DNA from: an uncultured Hyphomicrobiales bacterium
GTDB taxonomy: Bacteria > Pseudomonadota > Alphaproteobacteria > Rhizobiales > Devosiaceae
Assembly: GCA_903842455.1 (NCBI GenBank)
Contig: CAIMLX010000246.1
Span: 1-45,429, forward strand
Length of the DNA: 45,429 bases
Direction of reading: 5' to 3'
Shown here piece by piece: positions 15,779-24,832 of this stretch. The notes under the pieces are model-generated. The model was not told the DNA's origin. It was given only the letters and a program-made list of their open reading frames with translations, and searched no databases. The first letter of the stretch is position 1; each line of letters begins with the position of its first letter. Both the position numbers and the translations under genes were made by a program.

Positions 15779-16681
15779 ATGTCCGTTACTCCTGCCGCCC
15801 CCGTCACCCCCACCCGCGGTCTCTCGGGCCTCCGCGAATTCTGGTACTATTTCAGCCAGAACACCGGCGCCGTCATCGGCCTCGTGATCTTCGTCCTCCT
15901 GGTGCTGATCGCGGTGTTTTCGCCGTGGATCGCGCCGCATGATCCGGCCAAGATCTACAACGGCTTCTTCCTCGTGCCCCCAGCCTGGCAAGAGGGCGGC
16001 GACGCCCGCTTCATCTTCGGCACCGACGCCATCGGCCGCGACATCCTTTCGCGCCTGATGCATGGCGCCCGCTACTCGCTGCTCATCGGCGCGGTGGTGG
16101 TGGCGATCTCGCTCACCGGCGGCATCATCCTCGGGCTGCTGGCCGGCTATTTCCGCGGCTGGGTCGATACGCTGATCATGCGGCTGATGGACATCATCCT
16201 CGCCTTTCCGTCGCTGCTGCTGGCGCTGGTGATGGTGACGGTGCTCGGCCCCGGGCTGTTCAACGCCATGCTGGCCATCGCCATCGTGCTGCAGCCGCAC
16301 TTCGCTCGCCTGACCCGCGCCGCGGTCATCGCCGAGAACAGCCGCGAGTACGTGATTTCGGCCAAGGTCGCGGGCGCCAGCCATATCCGGCTGATGCTCG
16401 TCACCATCCTGCCGAACTGCCTCGGCCCGCTGATCGTACAGGCGACGCTGTCGTTCTCGAGCGCCATCCTCGATGCGGCCGCCCTCGGCTTCCTCGGGCT
16501 GGGCGCCCAGCCGCCGACGCCTGAGTGGGGCACCATGCTGGCCGATGCGCGCGAGTTCATCCTGCGCGCCTGGTGGGTCATCACCATCCCCGGCCTCGCC
16601 ATCCTCGTCACCGTCCTCGCCATCAACCTCATCGGCGACGGCCTCCGCGACGCCCTCGATCCCAAGCTCAAGCGGAGCTGA
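15779..16681 (+). CDS. dppC: Dipeptide ABC transporter permease DppC
   Basis: The partner permease, 300 residues, six predicted membrane segments. It has the OppC/DppC hallmarks: an N-terminal FWYYFSQNTGAVIGLVIF segment, HDPAKIYNGFFLVPP, FGTDAIGRDILSRLMHGARY and the ATPase-docking loop REYVISAKVAGASHIRLM. The end is LIGDGLRDALDPKLKRS. A GAGGAGCGCGCC sequence precedes the ATG at 15779. It is 4 bases upstream of dppD. Confidence 0.94.
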   Translation: MSVTPAAPVTPTRGLSGLREFWYYFSQNTGAVIGLVIFVLLVLIAVFSPWIAPHDPAKIYNGFFLVPPAWQEGGDARFIFGTDAIGRDILSRLMHGARYSLLIGAVVVAISLTGGIILGLLAGYFRGWVDTLIMRLMDIILAFPSLLLALVMVTVLGPGLFNAMLAIAIVLQPHFARLTRAAVIAENSREYVISAKVAGASHIRLMLVTILPNCLGPLIVQATLSFSSAILDAAALGFLGLGAQPPTPEWGTMLADAREFILRAWWVITIPGLAILVTVLAINLIGDGLRDALDPKLKRS

Positions 16682-16685
16682 CGCC

Positions 16686-17525
16686 ATGCCCCTGCTCGAA
16701 GTGAAAAACCTCACCGTCGCCTTCGACACCTCCGTCGGCACGTTCCACGCCGTGCGCGGCATCGACCTCAGCGTCGATGCGCGCGAAGTGCTGGCGATCG
16801 TCGGAGAAAGCGGCTCCGGTAAGTCGGTGGCCATGCTGTCGGTGATGGGCCTGTTGCCCGACACCGCCACCGTCACTGCCGACAAGCTGACCTTCGACGG
16901 TCACGACCTCCTCACCATCTCGCCCGAGGAACGCCGCAAGCTCATCGGCAAGGACGTGGCGATGATCTTCCAGGAGCCGATGACCTCGCTCAACCCCTGC
17001 TTCACCGTCGGTTTCCAGATCGAGGAGGTGCTGCGCTTCCACCTCGGCATGGACAAGGCGACGCGGCGGCGGCGGGCGATCGAGCTGTTCGAGCAGGTCG
17101 GCATTTCCGACCCGAAGGCGCGGCTCAACTCGTTCCCGCACCAGATGTCGGGCGGACAGAACCAGCGCGTGATGATCGCCATGGCCATCGCCTGCAACCC
17201 CAAGCTGCTGATCGCCGACGAGCCGACCACCGCGCTCGACGTCACCATCCAGAAGCAGATCCTCGACCTCCTGGTCCGGCTGCAGGCCGAGCACGGCATG
17301 GGCCTCATCATGATCACCCACAATATCGGCGTCGTCGCCGAAACCGCCGACCGCGTCGTGGTGCAGTACAAGGGCCGCAAGATGGAGGAGGCGGGCGTGC
17401 TCGAGCTCTTCACGGCGCCGAAGTCGCCCTATACCCGCGCCCTGCTCGCCGCCCTGCCCGAGAACGCCACCGGCGACCGGCTGCCCACCGTTTCCGGCTT
17501 CAACCCCGAGGAGCTCGCCGTCTGA
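16686..17525 (+). CDS. dppD: Dipeptide ABC transporter ATPase DppD (short C-terminus)
   Basis: An ABC ATPase of 279 residues. Walker A GESGSGKSVAM is near residue 40, the Q-loop IFQEPMTSLNP follows, then the signature MSGGQNQRVMIAMAIA (degenerate M for L), Walker B LLIADEPTTALD and the switch His in MITHNIGVVAE. E. coli DppD has about 327 residues with a Cys-rich oligopeptide-transporter tail; here the protein stops shortly after PYTRALLAALPENATG, without the Cys-containing region. Its stop overlaps the dppF start by one base (TGATG). Confidence 0.92.
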   Translation: MPLLEVKNLTVAFDTSVGTFHAVRGIDLSVDAREVLAIVGESGSGKSVAMLSVMGLLPDTATVTADKLTFDGHDLLTISPEERRKLIGKDVAMIFQEPMTSLNPCFTVGFQIEEVLRFHLGMDKATRRRRAIELFEQVGISDPKARLNSFPHQMSGGQNQRVMIAMAIACNPKLLIADEPTTALDVTIQKQILDLLVRLQAEHGMGLIMITHNIGVVAETADRVVVQYKGRKMEEAGVLELFTAPKSPYTRALLAALPENATGDRLPTVSGFNPEELAV

Positions 17526-18358
17526 TGGCCCCCGTCCTCGAAGCCCGGAATCTCGTCCGCGACTACCATGTCGGCGGCAGCCTGTTCGGCGGCGGCCGCA
17601 CCGTGCATGCGGTCAGGAACATCTCGTTCAGCCTCGAAAAGGGCAAGACGCTGGCCATCGTCGGCGAAAGCGGCTCGGGCAAATCCACCCTCGCCCGCAT
17701 CCTGACCCTGATCGACCGGCAGACCGCCGGCGAACTGCTGATGGATGGCGTGCCGGTCGATGTCGCCAACGGCGTCACCCGGGAGCTGCGCCGCAAGGTG
17801 CAGATCGTGTTCCAGAACCCCTATGGCTCGCTCAACCCGCGGCAGAAGATCGGCGACGTGCTGATGGAGCCGCTGCTGCTCAACACCGACATGCCGGCGC
17901 CGCAGCGCCGCGAGCGGGCGATGGAAATGCTGCTCAAGGTCGGGCTGCAGGCCGAGCACTTCAACCGCTATCCGCACATGTTCTCGGGCGGCCAGCGGCA
18001 GCGCATCGCGATTGCCCGCGCCATCATACTGCAACCCTCGCTGCTGGTGCTCGACGAGCCGGTCTCGGCGCTCGACCTGTCGGTGCAGGCGCAGATCCTC
18101 AACCTGCTGGCCGACCTGCAGGACGAGTTCGGGCTCACCTACGTGTTCATCAGCCACGATCTCTCGGTGGTGAAATACATCGCCGATGACGTCATGGTGA
18201 TGTACCTCGGCGAAGCGGTCGAGTTCGGCTCCCGCGAGAAGCTGTTCTCGGCGCCCGAGCATCCCTACACCCAGGCGCTGTTCGCCGCGACGCCGCGCGC
18301 CGACGTCGAGAGCATCAAGGCCCGGCTGGCCAGGAAGGCCGCGGCGGCCGCCGTCTGA
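17525..18358 (+). CDS. dppF: Dipeptide ABC transporter ATPase DppF (short C-terminus)
   Basis: The second ATPase of the transporter, 277 residues. It shows Walker A GESGSGKSTLAR, the Q-loop VFQNPYGSLNPRQ, a canonical signature FSGGQRQRIAIARA, Walker B LLVLDEPVSALD and the switch His in FISHDLSVVKY. As with DppD, the usual C-terminal tail with conserved Cys and Pro residues is missing, and the protein ends soon after PYTQALFAATPRADVES in an Ala/Lys-rich stretch. Last gene of the dpp operon; no good terminator follows before the cyclase gene. Confidence 0.92.
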   Translation: MAPVLEARNLVRDYHVGGSLFGGGRTVHAVRNISFSLEKGKTLAIVGESGSGKSTLARILTLIDRQTAGELLMDGVPVDVANGVTRELRRKVQIVFQNPYGSLNPRQKIGDVLMEPLLLNTDMPAPQRRERAMEMLLKVGLQAEHFNRYPHMFSGGQRQRIAIARAIILQPSLLVLDEPVSALDLSVQAQILNLLADLQDEFGLTYVFISHDLSVVKYIADDVMVMYLGEAVEFGSREKLFSAPEHPYTQALFAATPRADVESIKARLARKAAAAAV

Positions 18359-18465
18359 GGTCCCGGTAAGATCGCAGCAACCATCACCCATTTGGGTGAG
18401 GTGATTGTAAGGATTGGCAAAGGACTGGTGCCCTAGCGTTCGCCTTGCGAAGTGGGGGCACGGGA

Positions 18466-19488
18466 ATGCGTCACTTTCTGGCGGCGCCGCGAGCTATGGC
18501 CGTGGCCGCAGACAAGACCAAATGGGAACGGGACGCGGATGCGCTGCCGAGCGCTCGGCGCCTGCTCGTCTACAGCGCCGTATTCATCGTCCTGCTTTCC
18601 CTCACGGTGCTCGGTGGCACGATCTACGCCGGGTCGCAGATCAACGACGTCGTCGCGGGCCACGAGATGTCCCAGGCGCGCCTTGCGATGGCGACCCTGT
18701 CGGTGGCGACCAATGGGTCGGATCCCGCGCTGCCCCAGAAACTAGCCAGCTTCGGCCTCGACAGCGCCCGCATTGCCGCTGCATCCACCGTCATGGAGCA
18801 CGAACTGGCACTGCCGATCCCGGACAGCGGCGATGTCCTGATCTGGACCCCGCGGCGGCTCGGCACGGAGCTGTTTGTCCAGCTGGCGCCGATGCGCATC
18901 GCCTCTTCGCTGATCTTCGTGCTCGGCATCGCTTTCCTCATGCGGCGGCTCTACCTGCTGGCGCGCGAACTCGAGGGGCGCCGGGCAGAGGCGCAGACGC
19001 TCGCGACGCGCGACGCGCTGACCGGGCTCGGCAACCGGCTCGCATTCGACGAGGGCATGGAGCGCATGCTGGTCGAGGGCAAGGGCGAACTGGCCCTGCT
19101 CTACCTCGATCTCGACGGCTTCAAGCAGGTGAACGACACGCTCGGCCATGGCGCCGGTGACGACGTGCTGCGGACCGTCGGCGAACGGCTGGCCGCGCTG
19201 GTGCAGCCCGGCGACCTGCTGGTCCGGCTGGGTGGCGACGAGTTCGTGGTGCTGGTCGGCAAGTTCGGCTCCCAGGTCGAACTGGCCCGGCTGGCGGTCA
19301 CCATCGAAAAGGCTCTCGCCGAGCCGGTGCAGCTTGGCACCCGCTCGCTGCAGATCGGGGTGAGTATCGGAATTGCCGTGGCGCCCGTCGATGGCACCAC
19401 TGGCACCGCGCTGCTCGAGGCGGCCGATGAAGCGCTCTATAGGGCCAAGCGCGACCGGAGCGGCTTCGTGATGGCGACTGCCGCCTGA
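18466..19488 (+). CDS. Membrane-anchored diguanylate cyclase (GGDEF)
   Basis: Makes c-di-GMP from two GTP. The 340 residues hold two membrane segments (about 33-55 and 145-163) flanking a short periplasmic domain of about 90 residues that I do not recognise, then a cytoplasmic GGDEF domain: DALTGLGNRLAFDEG, YLDLDGFKQVNDTLGHGAGD, an intact RLGGDEF near residue 255 and the closing ADEALYRAKRDRSG. The RxxD inhibitory site five residues before GGDEF reads QPGD, so product inhibition is probably lost. The ATG at 18466, with GGGGG upstream, is preferred over TTG 18445. It is a separate gene from dpp; 107 bases intervene. Confidence 0.9.
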   Translation: MRHFLAAPRAMAVAADKTKWERDADALPSARRLLVYSAVFIVLLSLTVLGGTIYAGSQINDVVAGHEMSQARLAMATLSVATNGSDPALPQKLASFGLDSARIAAASTVMEHELALPIPDSGDVLIWTPRRLGTELFVQLAPMRIASSLIFVLGIAFLMRRLYLLARELEGRRAEAQTLATRDALTGLGNRLAFDEGMERMLVEGKGELALLYLDLDGFKQVNDTLGHGAGDDVLRTVGERLAALVQPGDLLVRLGGDEFVVLVGKFGSQVELARLAVTIEKALAEPVQLGTRSLQIGVSIGIAVAPVDGTTGTALLEAADEALYRAKRDRSGFVMATAA

Positions 19489-19577
19489 GTTTTGCAGTGG
19501 ATCAACGGCCGATTCCGTCCGCCGGCGACGCGCTCGCGTGTATCAGTCGCGAGCCTTGGGAGCTTTGGGGGAAGTCG

Positions 19578-19958
19578 ATGAGCAACCTGATCGTGATGCT
19601 GGCCCACGTCCTCCTCGGCGGAGCGTTCGTCATTTTCGGTATCCGCAACTGGCGCTTCAATGTCCCGCGCCTCAGCGGCATCCTGTCGGGCAAGAACTTC
19701 CCGCAATCGCAGACCGTCGTCCGTGTCGGCATCGTCCTGCAGGGCATCGGCGGCCTGCTGACACTGTTGGCGATCCTGGTTCCCGCCGCGGGGGTGGCAG
19801 GCGGGGTGATCATGATCGTCTTCCTGGTGCTGGCGACAGTGCTGTTCCACCCGATGTGGCAGTTCACCGGGGAGGCGCGCATGCCGCACACGGCAGCGAC
19901 GCTGCTGAACAGCGGGCTCTGCGGCGCGTTCCTGCTGGTCATTGCCCGCGGGCTTTAG
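19578..19958 (+). CDS. Small four-helix membrane protein (DoxX-like)
   Basis: A 126-residue integral membrane protein with about four hydrophobic segments: LIVMLAHVLLGGAFVIFGI, VGIVLQGIGGLLTLLAILV, GGVIMIVFLVLATVLFHP and the closing LLNSGLCGAFLLVIA. The charged stretch RNWRFNVPRLSGIL after the first helix and the overall size suit DoxX-family proteins, some of which aid redox or sulphur chemistry. I give this as fold-level similarity only. The start at 19578 has GGGGGAAG upstream. Its stop overlaps the ATP-grasp gene on the opposite strand by 20 bases. Confidence 0.7.
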   Translation: MSNLIVMLAHVLLGGAFVIFGIRNWRFNVPRLSGILSGKNFPQSQTVVRVGIVLQGIGGLLTLLAILVPAAGVAGGVIMIVFLVLATVLFHPMWQFTGEARMPHTAATLLNSGLCGAFLLVIARGL

Positions 19959-20979
19959 CCTCGCCGAGTTCGGCGAGCCGCTTCGGCACCCAGCGGTGGA
20001 AGGCCTTGGCGTAGCGTGCCCTCAGGCCCCGCTGCGGCGCGCTGAGGAACCAGCTCTTGTCGATCGCGGCGAGCCAGGCGCGCTCGATCGCCGGGCCGAC
20101 GCCCACCCGTTCCTCATCGCCAAACCCCGAGGCGGAGTAGACGGTGAACTCGCCCAGGTAGATGTCCTCGCCGTCGACGATGAAATCGATCCGCAGTTGG
20201 TCGATGCCGGTGCCGAGGCGCCTCGCATAGTCGGCCGCGCGGGCAAACACGCCCGGGGCGAGGGGGTCGGCGGTCAGCCTCCCTGCCCCGTCGACCGGCT
20301 GGTCGATCCACTGTCCGTCGGCCGTGAAGTAGGCCGCCTGCGCCGCGCCCGATTTCCAGTGCGTGGCGACGAACGCTAAGGAAATCACCCCGTCATGGCA
20401 GCGGAAGGTCAGGTCGACGATGCCGTCTTCGCCGCCGATCAGCTGTTCGACGAACAGCCGCGGGGTTACCTGCGAATAGCCCCATTCGCCGAGCCGGCCG
20501 GAAGGCTGCAGCCAGCGGCGCAGGCGGCGCCGGCGTTCCGCCTCGGTCCAGCGGGTGCGGCCCGGATAGTAGTTCCGCCCCGAGCCGCTCGTCGACTTGA
20601 CCACATAGCCGTCGGCGAGAAACTCGTCCGGCAGCGCCTCCGCATCCGTGCCAACCCACATGATCGGGGCCGAGCGCAGGTCCGGCAGGCGGGCCTCAGC
20701 CCATTGGCGCGCCGCCAGCTTGTCGCAGAAGGTGGCGAACAGCGGATTGCGGTCGAAGTGCTTCCGCCACTGCATCAGCTCGTTGTGGCCACGCGGGCGG
20801 GCGAAATCGGGGATGCGGCCGAGCCGAATGGCGGTGCCCAGCGCAAACGCCGGCCGGCCGAGCCAGACCGACGCGTTGGTCAGCGCAAAGATCGCCTCGT
20901 CGAAGAGCAGGCCCAATGTGCCGGTCCCCTGGTTGAGCCTGCCCGGATAGACGGCCAAGGCATTGGCAGCAAGCTGCAA
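19939..20979 (-). CDS. TupA-like ATP-grasp protein
   Basis: A 346-residue protein resembling the TupA-like ATP-grasp family, whose founding member is tied to teichuronopeptide synthesis and which turns up in surface-polysaccharide loci. Landmarks are HNELMQWRKHFDRNPLFATF, a lid region VVKSTSGSGRNYYP, PRLFVEQLIGGEDGIVDL and metal-binding QLRIDFIVDGEDIYLGEFTV. It would ligate an amino or amide group to a carboxylate using ATP. The substrate is unknown. The start is uncertain: TTG at 20979 is the only candidate giving this length, with no strong binding site. It stands alone here with no glycosyltransferase neighbour. Confidence 0.72.
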   Translation of the reverse strand: MQLAANALAVYPGRLNQGTGTLGLLFDEAIFALTNASVWLGRPAFALGTAIRLGRIPDFARPRGHNELMQWRKHFDRNPLFATFCDKLAARQWAEARLPDLRSAPIMWVGTDAEALPDEFLADGYVVKSTSGSGRNYYPGRTRWTEAERRRRLRRWLQPSGRLGEWGYSQVTPRLFVEQLIGGEDGIVDLTFRCHDGVISLAFVATHWKSGAAQAAYFTADGQWIDQPVDGAGRLTADPLAPGVFARAADYARRLGTGIDQLRIDFIVDGEDIYLGEFTVYSASGFGDEERVGVGPAIERAWLAAIDKSWFLSAPQRGLRARYAKAFHRWVPKRLAELGEAKARGQ

Positions 20980-21045
20980 AGCTCGGTCACAGGCTTGTTC
21001 GGCGTCGAAAGGGCCGGGCTGGCGAAAACCGGCAACAGGCCGCGC

Positions 21046-21765
21046 TCAACTGGGCTTTGTCAGCACGCCGTGCATGAACAGGGTTTCGAGGAACCGCGCC
21101 GCGTCCTCGAACCGGCCTTCGCCGCCGCGGTCTCGCCCCAGCACCGCACGCACCTGCACGTCGAAATCGGCATAGTGCTGGGTGGTGGCCCAGATCGAGA
21201 AGATCAGGTGGTAGGGGTCGGTGCGCCGCAGCTTCCCCTCGTCCATCCAGCGTTCGAGGACCTTGGCCTTTTCGTCGACCAACGCCTTGAGGTCACCCTC
21301 CAGCACGTCGACGATCCGCGGCCCGCCCTGCAGCATCTCGCCGGCAAACAGGCGGCTCTGGCGCGGGAAGTCGCGGCTCATCTCCAGCTTGCGGCGGATG
21401 TAGGAGCGAAGCTCCGGCACCGGATCGCCGACTGAATCCAGCTCGCGCAGCGGCGCGAGCCAGATGTCCAGCATCGAGGTCATCAGGCGCTTGTAGATCT
21501 CTTCCTTGCGGGGGAAATAGTACAGCAGGTTGGGCTTGCTCATCCCCGCCGCCTCGGCGATCTGGTCGATGGTGGCGCCGAGGAATCCCTTCTCGGAAAA
21601 CACGTCGAGCGCCGCTTCCAGGATCACGTCCTGCTTCTCGCGCTGGATGCGCGTCAGCGGCTTGCCGCGCAGCTTTGCACGGCCCTTCGGCGCGCCAACG
21701 GACGCGATCTCACCACCCTCCGGAGCACTCCCGGAGTCGAGCATTTTCACCTTGATCGGCGGCAT
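21046..21765 (-). CDS. rutR: Pyrimidine-sensing TetR regulator RutR
   Basis: A 239-residue TetR-family repressor that senses uracil or thymine. The DNA-binding domain shows ILEAALDVFSEKGF, TIDQIAEAAGMSKPNLLYYF, and the ligand part carries LDIWLAPLRELDS, LRSYIRRKLEMSRDFPRQSR, GDLKALVDEKAK and DPYHLIFSIWATTQHYADF, all close to E. coli RutR. The N-terminal 35 residues are an extension. The ATG at 21765 has no visible binding site; the ATG at 21744 follows AAGGTG and may be the true start. The gene is divergent from the aminotransferase gene, with a RutR-like box in between, as expected for autoregulation and control of pyrimidine genes. Confidence 0.92.
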   Translation of the reverse strand: MPPIKVKMLDSGSAPEGGEIASVGAPKGRAKLRGKPLTRIQREKQDVILEAALDVFSEKGFLGATIDQIAEAAGMSKPNLLYYFPRKEEIYKRLMTSMLDIWLAPLRELDSVGDPVPELRSYIRRKLEMSRDFPRQSRLFAGEMLQGGPRIVDVLEGDLKALVDEKAKVLERWMDEGKLRRTDPYHLIFSIWATTQHYADFDVQVRAVLGRDRGGEGRFEDAARFLETLFMHGVLTKPS

Positions 21766-21780
21766 GGGAGTGATAACGTT

Positions 21781-21796
21781 TTTTCCAACTGGTCAA
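21781..21796 (-). promoter_or_regulatory. Predicted RutR operator between rutR and the aminotransferase gene
   Basis: On the minus strand the site reads TTGACCAGTTGGAAAA and matches the RutR consensus at 12 of 14 positions; its first 11 bases are identical to the preT box. It lies 16 bases upstream of the rutR start and 83 bases upstream of the aminotransferase GTG, so one site could control both directions. A weaker relative (TTGACCT, then AGATCAA after 3 bases) lies at 21838-21854. Confidence 0.65.
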
Positions 21797-21878
21797 ATTT
21801 CTGGATATCACGTCCAAAGGTCAAGGGCCAAATAGACTTGACCTCGCAGATCAACAAAAAGACCTAGGGAGACCGAGG

Positions 21879-23210
21879 GTGTCCAACCGTCGCAATGTCA
21901 CGCCGAACGACCTGAGCGCGTTCTGGATGCCGTTCACCGCAAACCGCCAATTCAAGAAGGCGCCCCGCATGTTCGTGGGCGCCAAGGACATGCATTACAC
22001 CACCTCCGACGGCCGTGAGGTGCTCGACGGCACGGCAGGTCTATGGTGCGTCAACGCCGGCCACTGCCGCCCCCGGATCGTCGAGGCCATCGCCACCCAG
22101 GCGGCCGAGATGGACTACGCGCCGGCGTTCCAGATGGGCCACCCCAAGGCGTTCGAACTGGCTAACGCGCTGGTGCAGATCGCACCCGAAGGCCTCAACC
22201 ATGTGATGTACACCAACTCGGGCTCCGAGTCGGTCGAGACGGCGCTCAAGACGGCCATCGCCTACCACCGCGTCAAGGGCGACGGCGCCCGCTTCCGCCT
22301 GATCGGGCGCGAGCGCGGTTATCACGGCGTCAATTTCGGCGGCATTTCAGTGGGCGGCATCGTCACCAACCGCAAGATGTTCGGCACGCTGCTCACTGGC
22401 GTCGACCACATGTCGCACACCCACACGCCGGGCAAGAACCAGTTCACCCGCGGCGAGCGCGAAGAGGGCGCCACGGACCTGCTGGCCGAGCTCGAGCGCA
22501 TCGTCACCCTGCACGACGCCTCGACCATCGCGGCAGTGATCGTCGAGCCGGTCGCCGGCTCCACCGGCGTGCTGATTCCGCCCAAGGGCTACCTCAAGAA
22601 GCTGCGCGAGATCACCAAGAAGCACGGCATCCTGCTGATCTTCGACGAAGTCATCACCGGCTTCGGCCGTGTCGGCACGCCGTTTGCGGCGGACTATTTC
22701 GGCGTCACGCCCGACATGATCGTCTGCGCCAAGGGGCTGACCAACGGCACCATCCCGATGGGCGCGGTGCTCGTCACCTCGGAGATCCATGACGCTTTCA
22801 TGCAGGGCCCCGAGCACATGATCGAGTTCTTCCACGGGTACACCTACTCGGGGAACCCGATCGCCGCGGCTACCGGTCTCGCGACGCTCGAAGTCTACAA
22901 GGAAGAAGGCCTCCTCACCCGTGGCGCCGAGCTCGCGCCCTACTGGGAAGACGCGCTCCATTCGCTGAAGGGCCTGCCACACGTCATCGACATCCGCAAC
23001 CTCGGCCTCATCGGCGCGGTGGAACTCGAGCCGATTGCCGGTTCGCCGACCAAGCGCGCCTTCTCGGCCTTCGTGCAGGGGTACGAGGAGGGCATCCTGA
23101 TCCGTACGACCGGCGACATCATCGCCATGAGCCCGCCGCTGATCATCTCGAAGGCGCAGATCGACGAATTGATCGGCAAGCTCGGCTCCATCCTGAAGTC
23201 GCTTGAGTAG
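21879..23210 (+). CDS. Omega-amino-acid--pyruvate (beta-alanine) aminotransferase
   Basis: A class-III PLP-dependent aminotransferase of 443 residues. It should convert beta-alanine (and 3-aminoisobutyrate) from pyrimidine breakdown to malonate (methylmalonate) semialdehyde. Motifs: GTAGLWCVNAGHC (substrate pocket of omega-transaminases), TNSGSESVETALK (phosphate), RGYHGVNFGG, IFDEVITGFGR (Asp to the pyridine N) and the PLP Lys in CAKGLTNG near residue 285. The GTG at 21879 has AGGGAG about 9 bases upstream. First gene of the pyrimidine operon, followed by mmsA, which uses its product. Confidence 0.92.
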   Translation: MSNRRNVTPNDLSAFWMPFTANRQFKKAPRMFVGAKDMHYTTSDGREVLDGTAGLWCVNAGHCRPRIVEAIATQAAEMDYAPAFQMGHPKAFELANALVQIAPEGLNHVMYTNSGSESVETALKTAIAYHRVKGDGARFRLIGRERGYHGVNFGGISVGGIVTNRKMFGTLLTGVDHMSHTHTPGKNQFTRGEREEGATDLLAELERIVTLHDASTIAAVIVEPVAGSTGVLIPPKGYLKKLREITKKHGILLIFDEVITGFGRVGTPFAADYFGVTPDMIVCAKGLTNGTIPMGAVLVTSEIHDAFMQGPEHMIEFFHGYTYSGNPIAAATGLATLEVYKEEGLLTRGAELAPYWEDALHSLKGLPHVIDIRNLGLIGAVELEPIAGSPTKRAFSAFVQGYEEGILIRTTGDIIAMSPPLIISKAQIDELIGKLGSILKSLE

Positions 23211-23212
23211 AA

Positions 23213-23256
23213 TGGAATGCTTGTTCTATATCGATCGAAATAGAATGAACATTCCA
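23213..23256. promoter_or_regulatory. 44-bp near-perfect palindrome upstream of mmsA
   Basis: A low-GC inverted repeat centred on TCGA|TCGA: 18 of 22 base pairs match. Outer arms are TGGAATG and CATTCCA; the inner 22 bases (TTCTAT...ATAGAA around ATCGATCG) pair with a single mismatch. It starts 3 bases after the aminotransferase stop and ends 17 bases before the mmsA ATG. With no T-tract and its high symmetry it looks more like a regulator-binding site, possibly overlapping an internal promoter, than a terminator. No protein can be named. Confidence 0.6.
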
Positions 23257-23273
23257 ACTCGCGGAGGCCTGTG

Positions 23274-24770
<1,497 letters not shown>

Positions 24771-24780
24771 CTCTCTGCGG

Positions 24781-24820
24781 GCCCCTTACCACCCTACGGT
24801 GGCGAGGGGCTCTTCGTTTC
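24781..24820 (+). terminator. Hairpin between mmsA and amaB
   Basis: GCCCCTTACCACC (24781-24793) pairs with GGTGGCGAGGGGC (24798-24810) over CTAC, with one mismatch and one G-T pair; TCTTCGTTTC follows. A partial terminator or a message-processing hairpin within the operon, 10 bases after mmsA. Confidence 0.5.
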
Positions 24821-24832
24821 AAGGACGTCAGC

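Noticed and set aside
18384-18399. TCACCC-ATTT-GGGTGA hairpin after dppF as a terminator.
   Set aside because: The stem has only six pairs and no T-run follows.
21838-21854. TTGACCT, three bases, AGATCAA: a second RutR-like site just before the aminotransferase gene.
   Set aside because: The spacing gives 17 bases where the consensus needs 16, and one half-site has a mismatch. Mentioned only as a possible secondary site.
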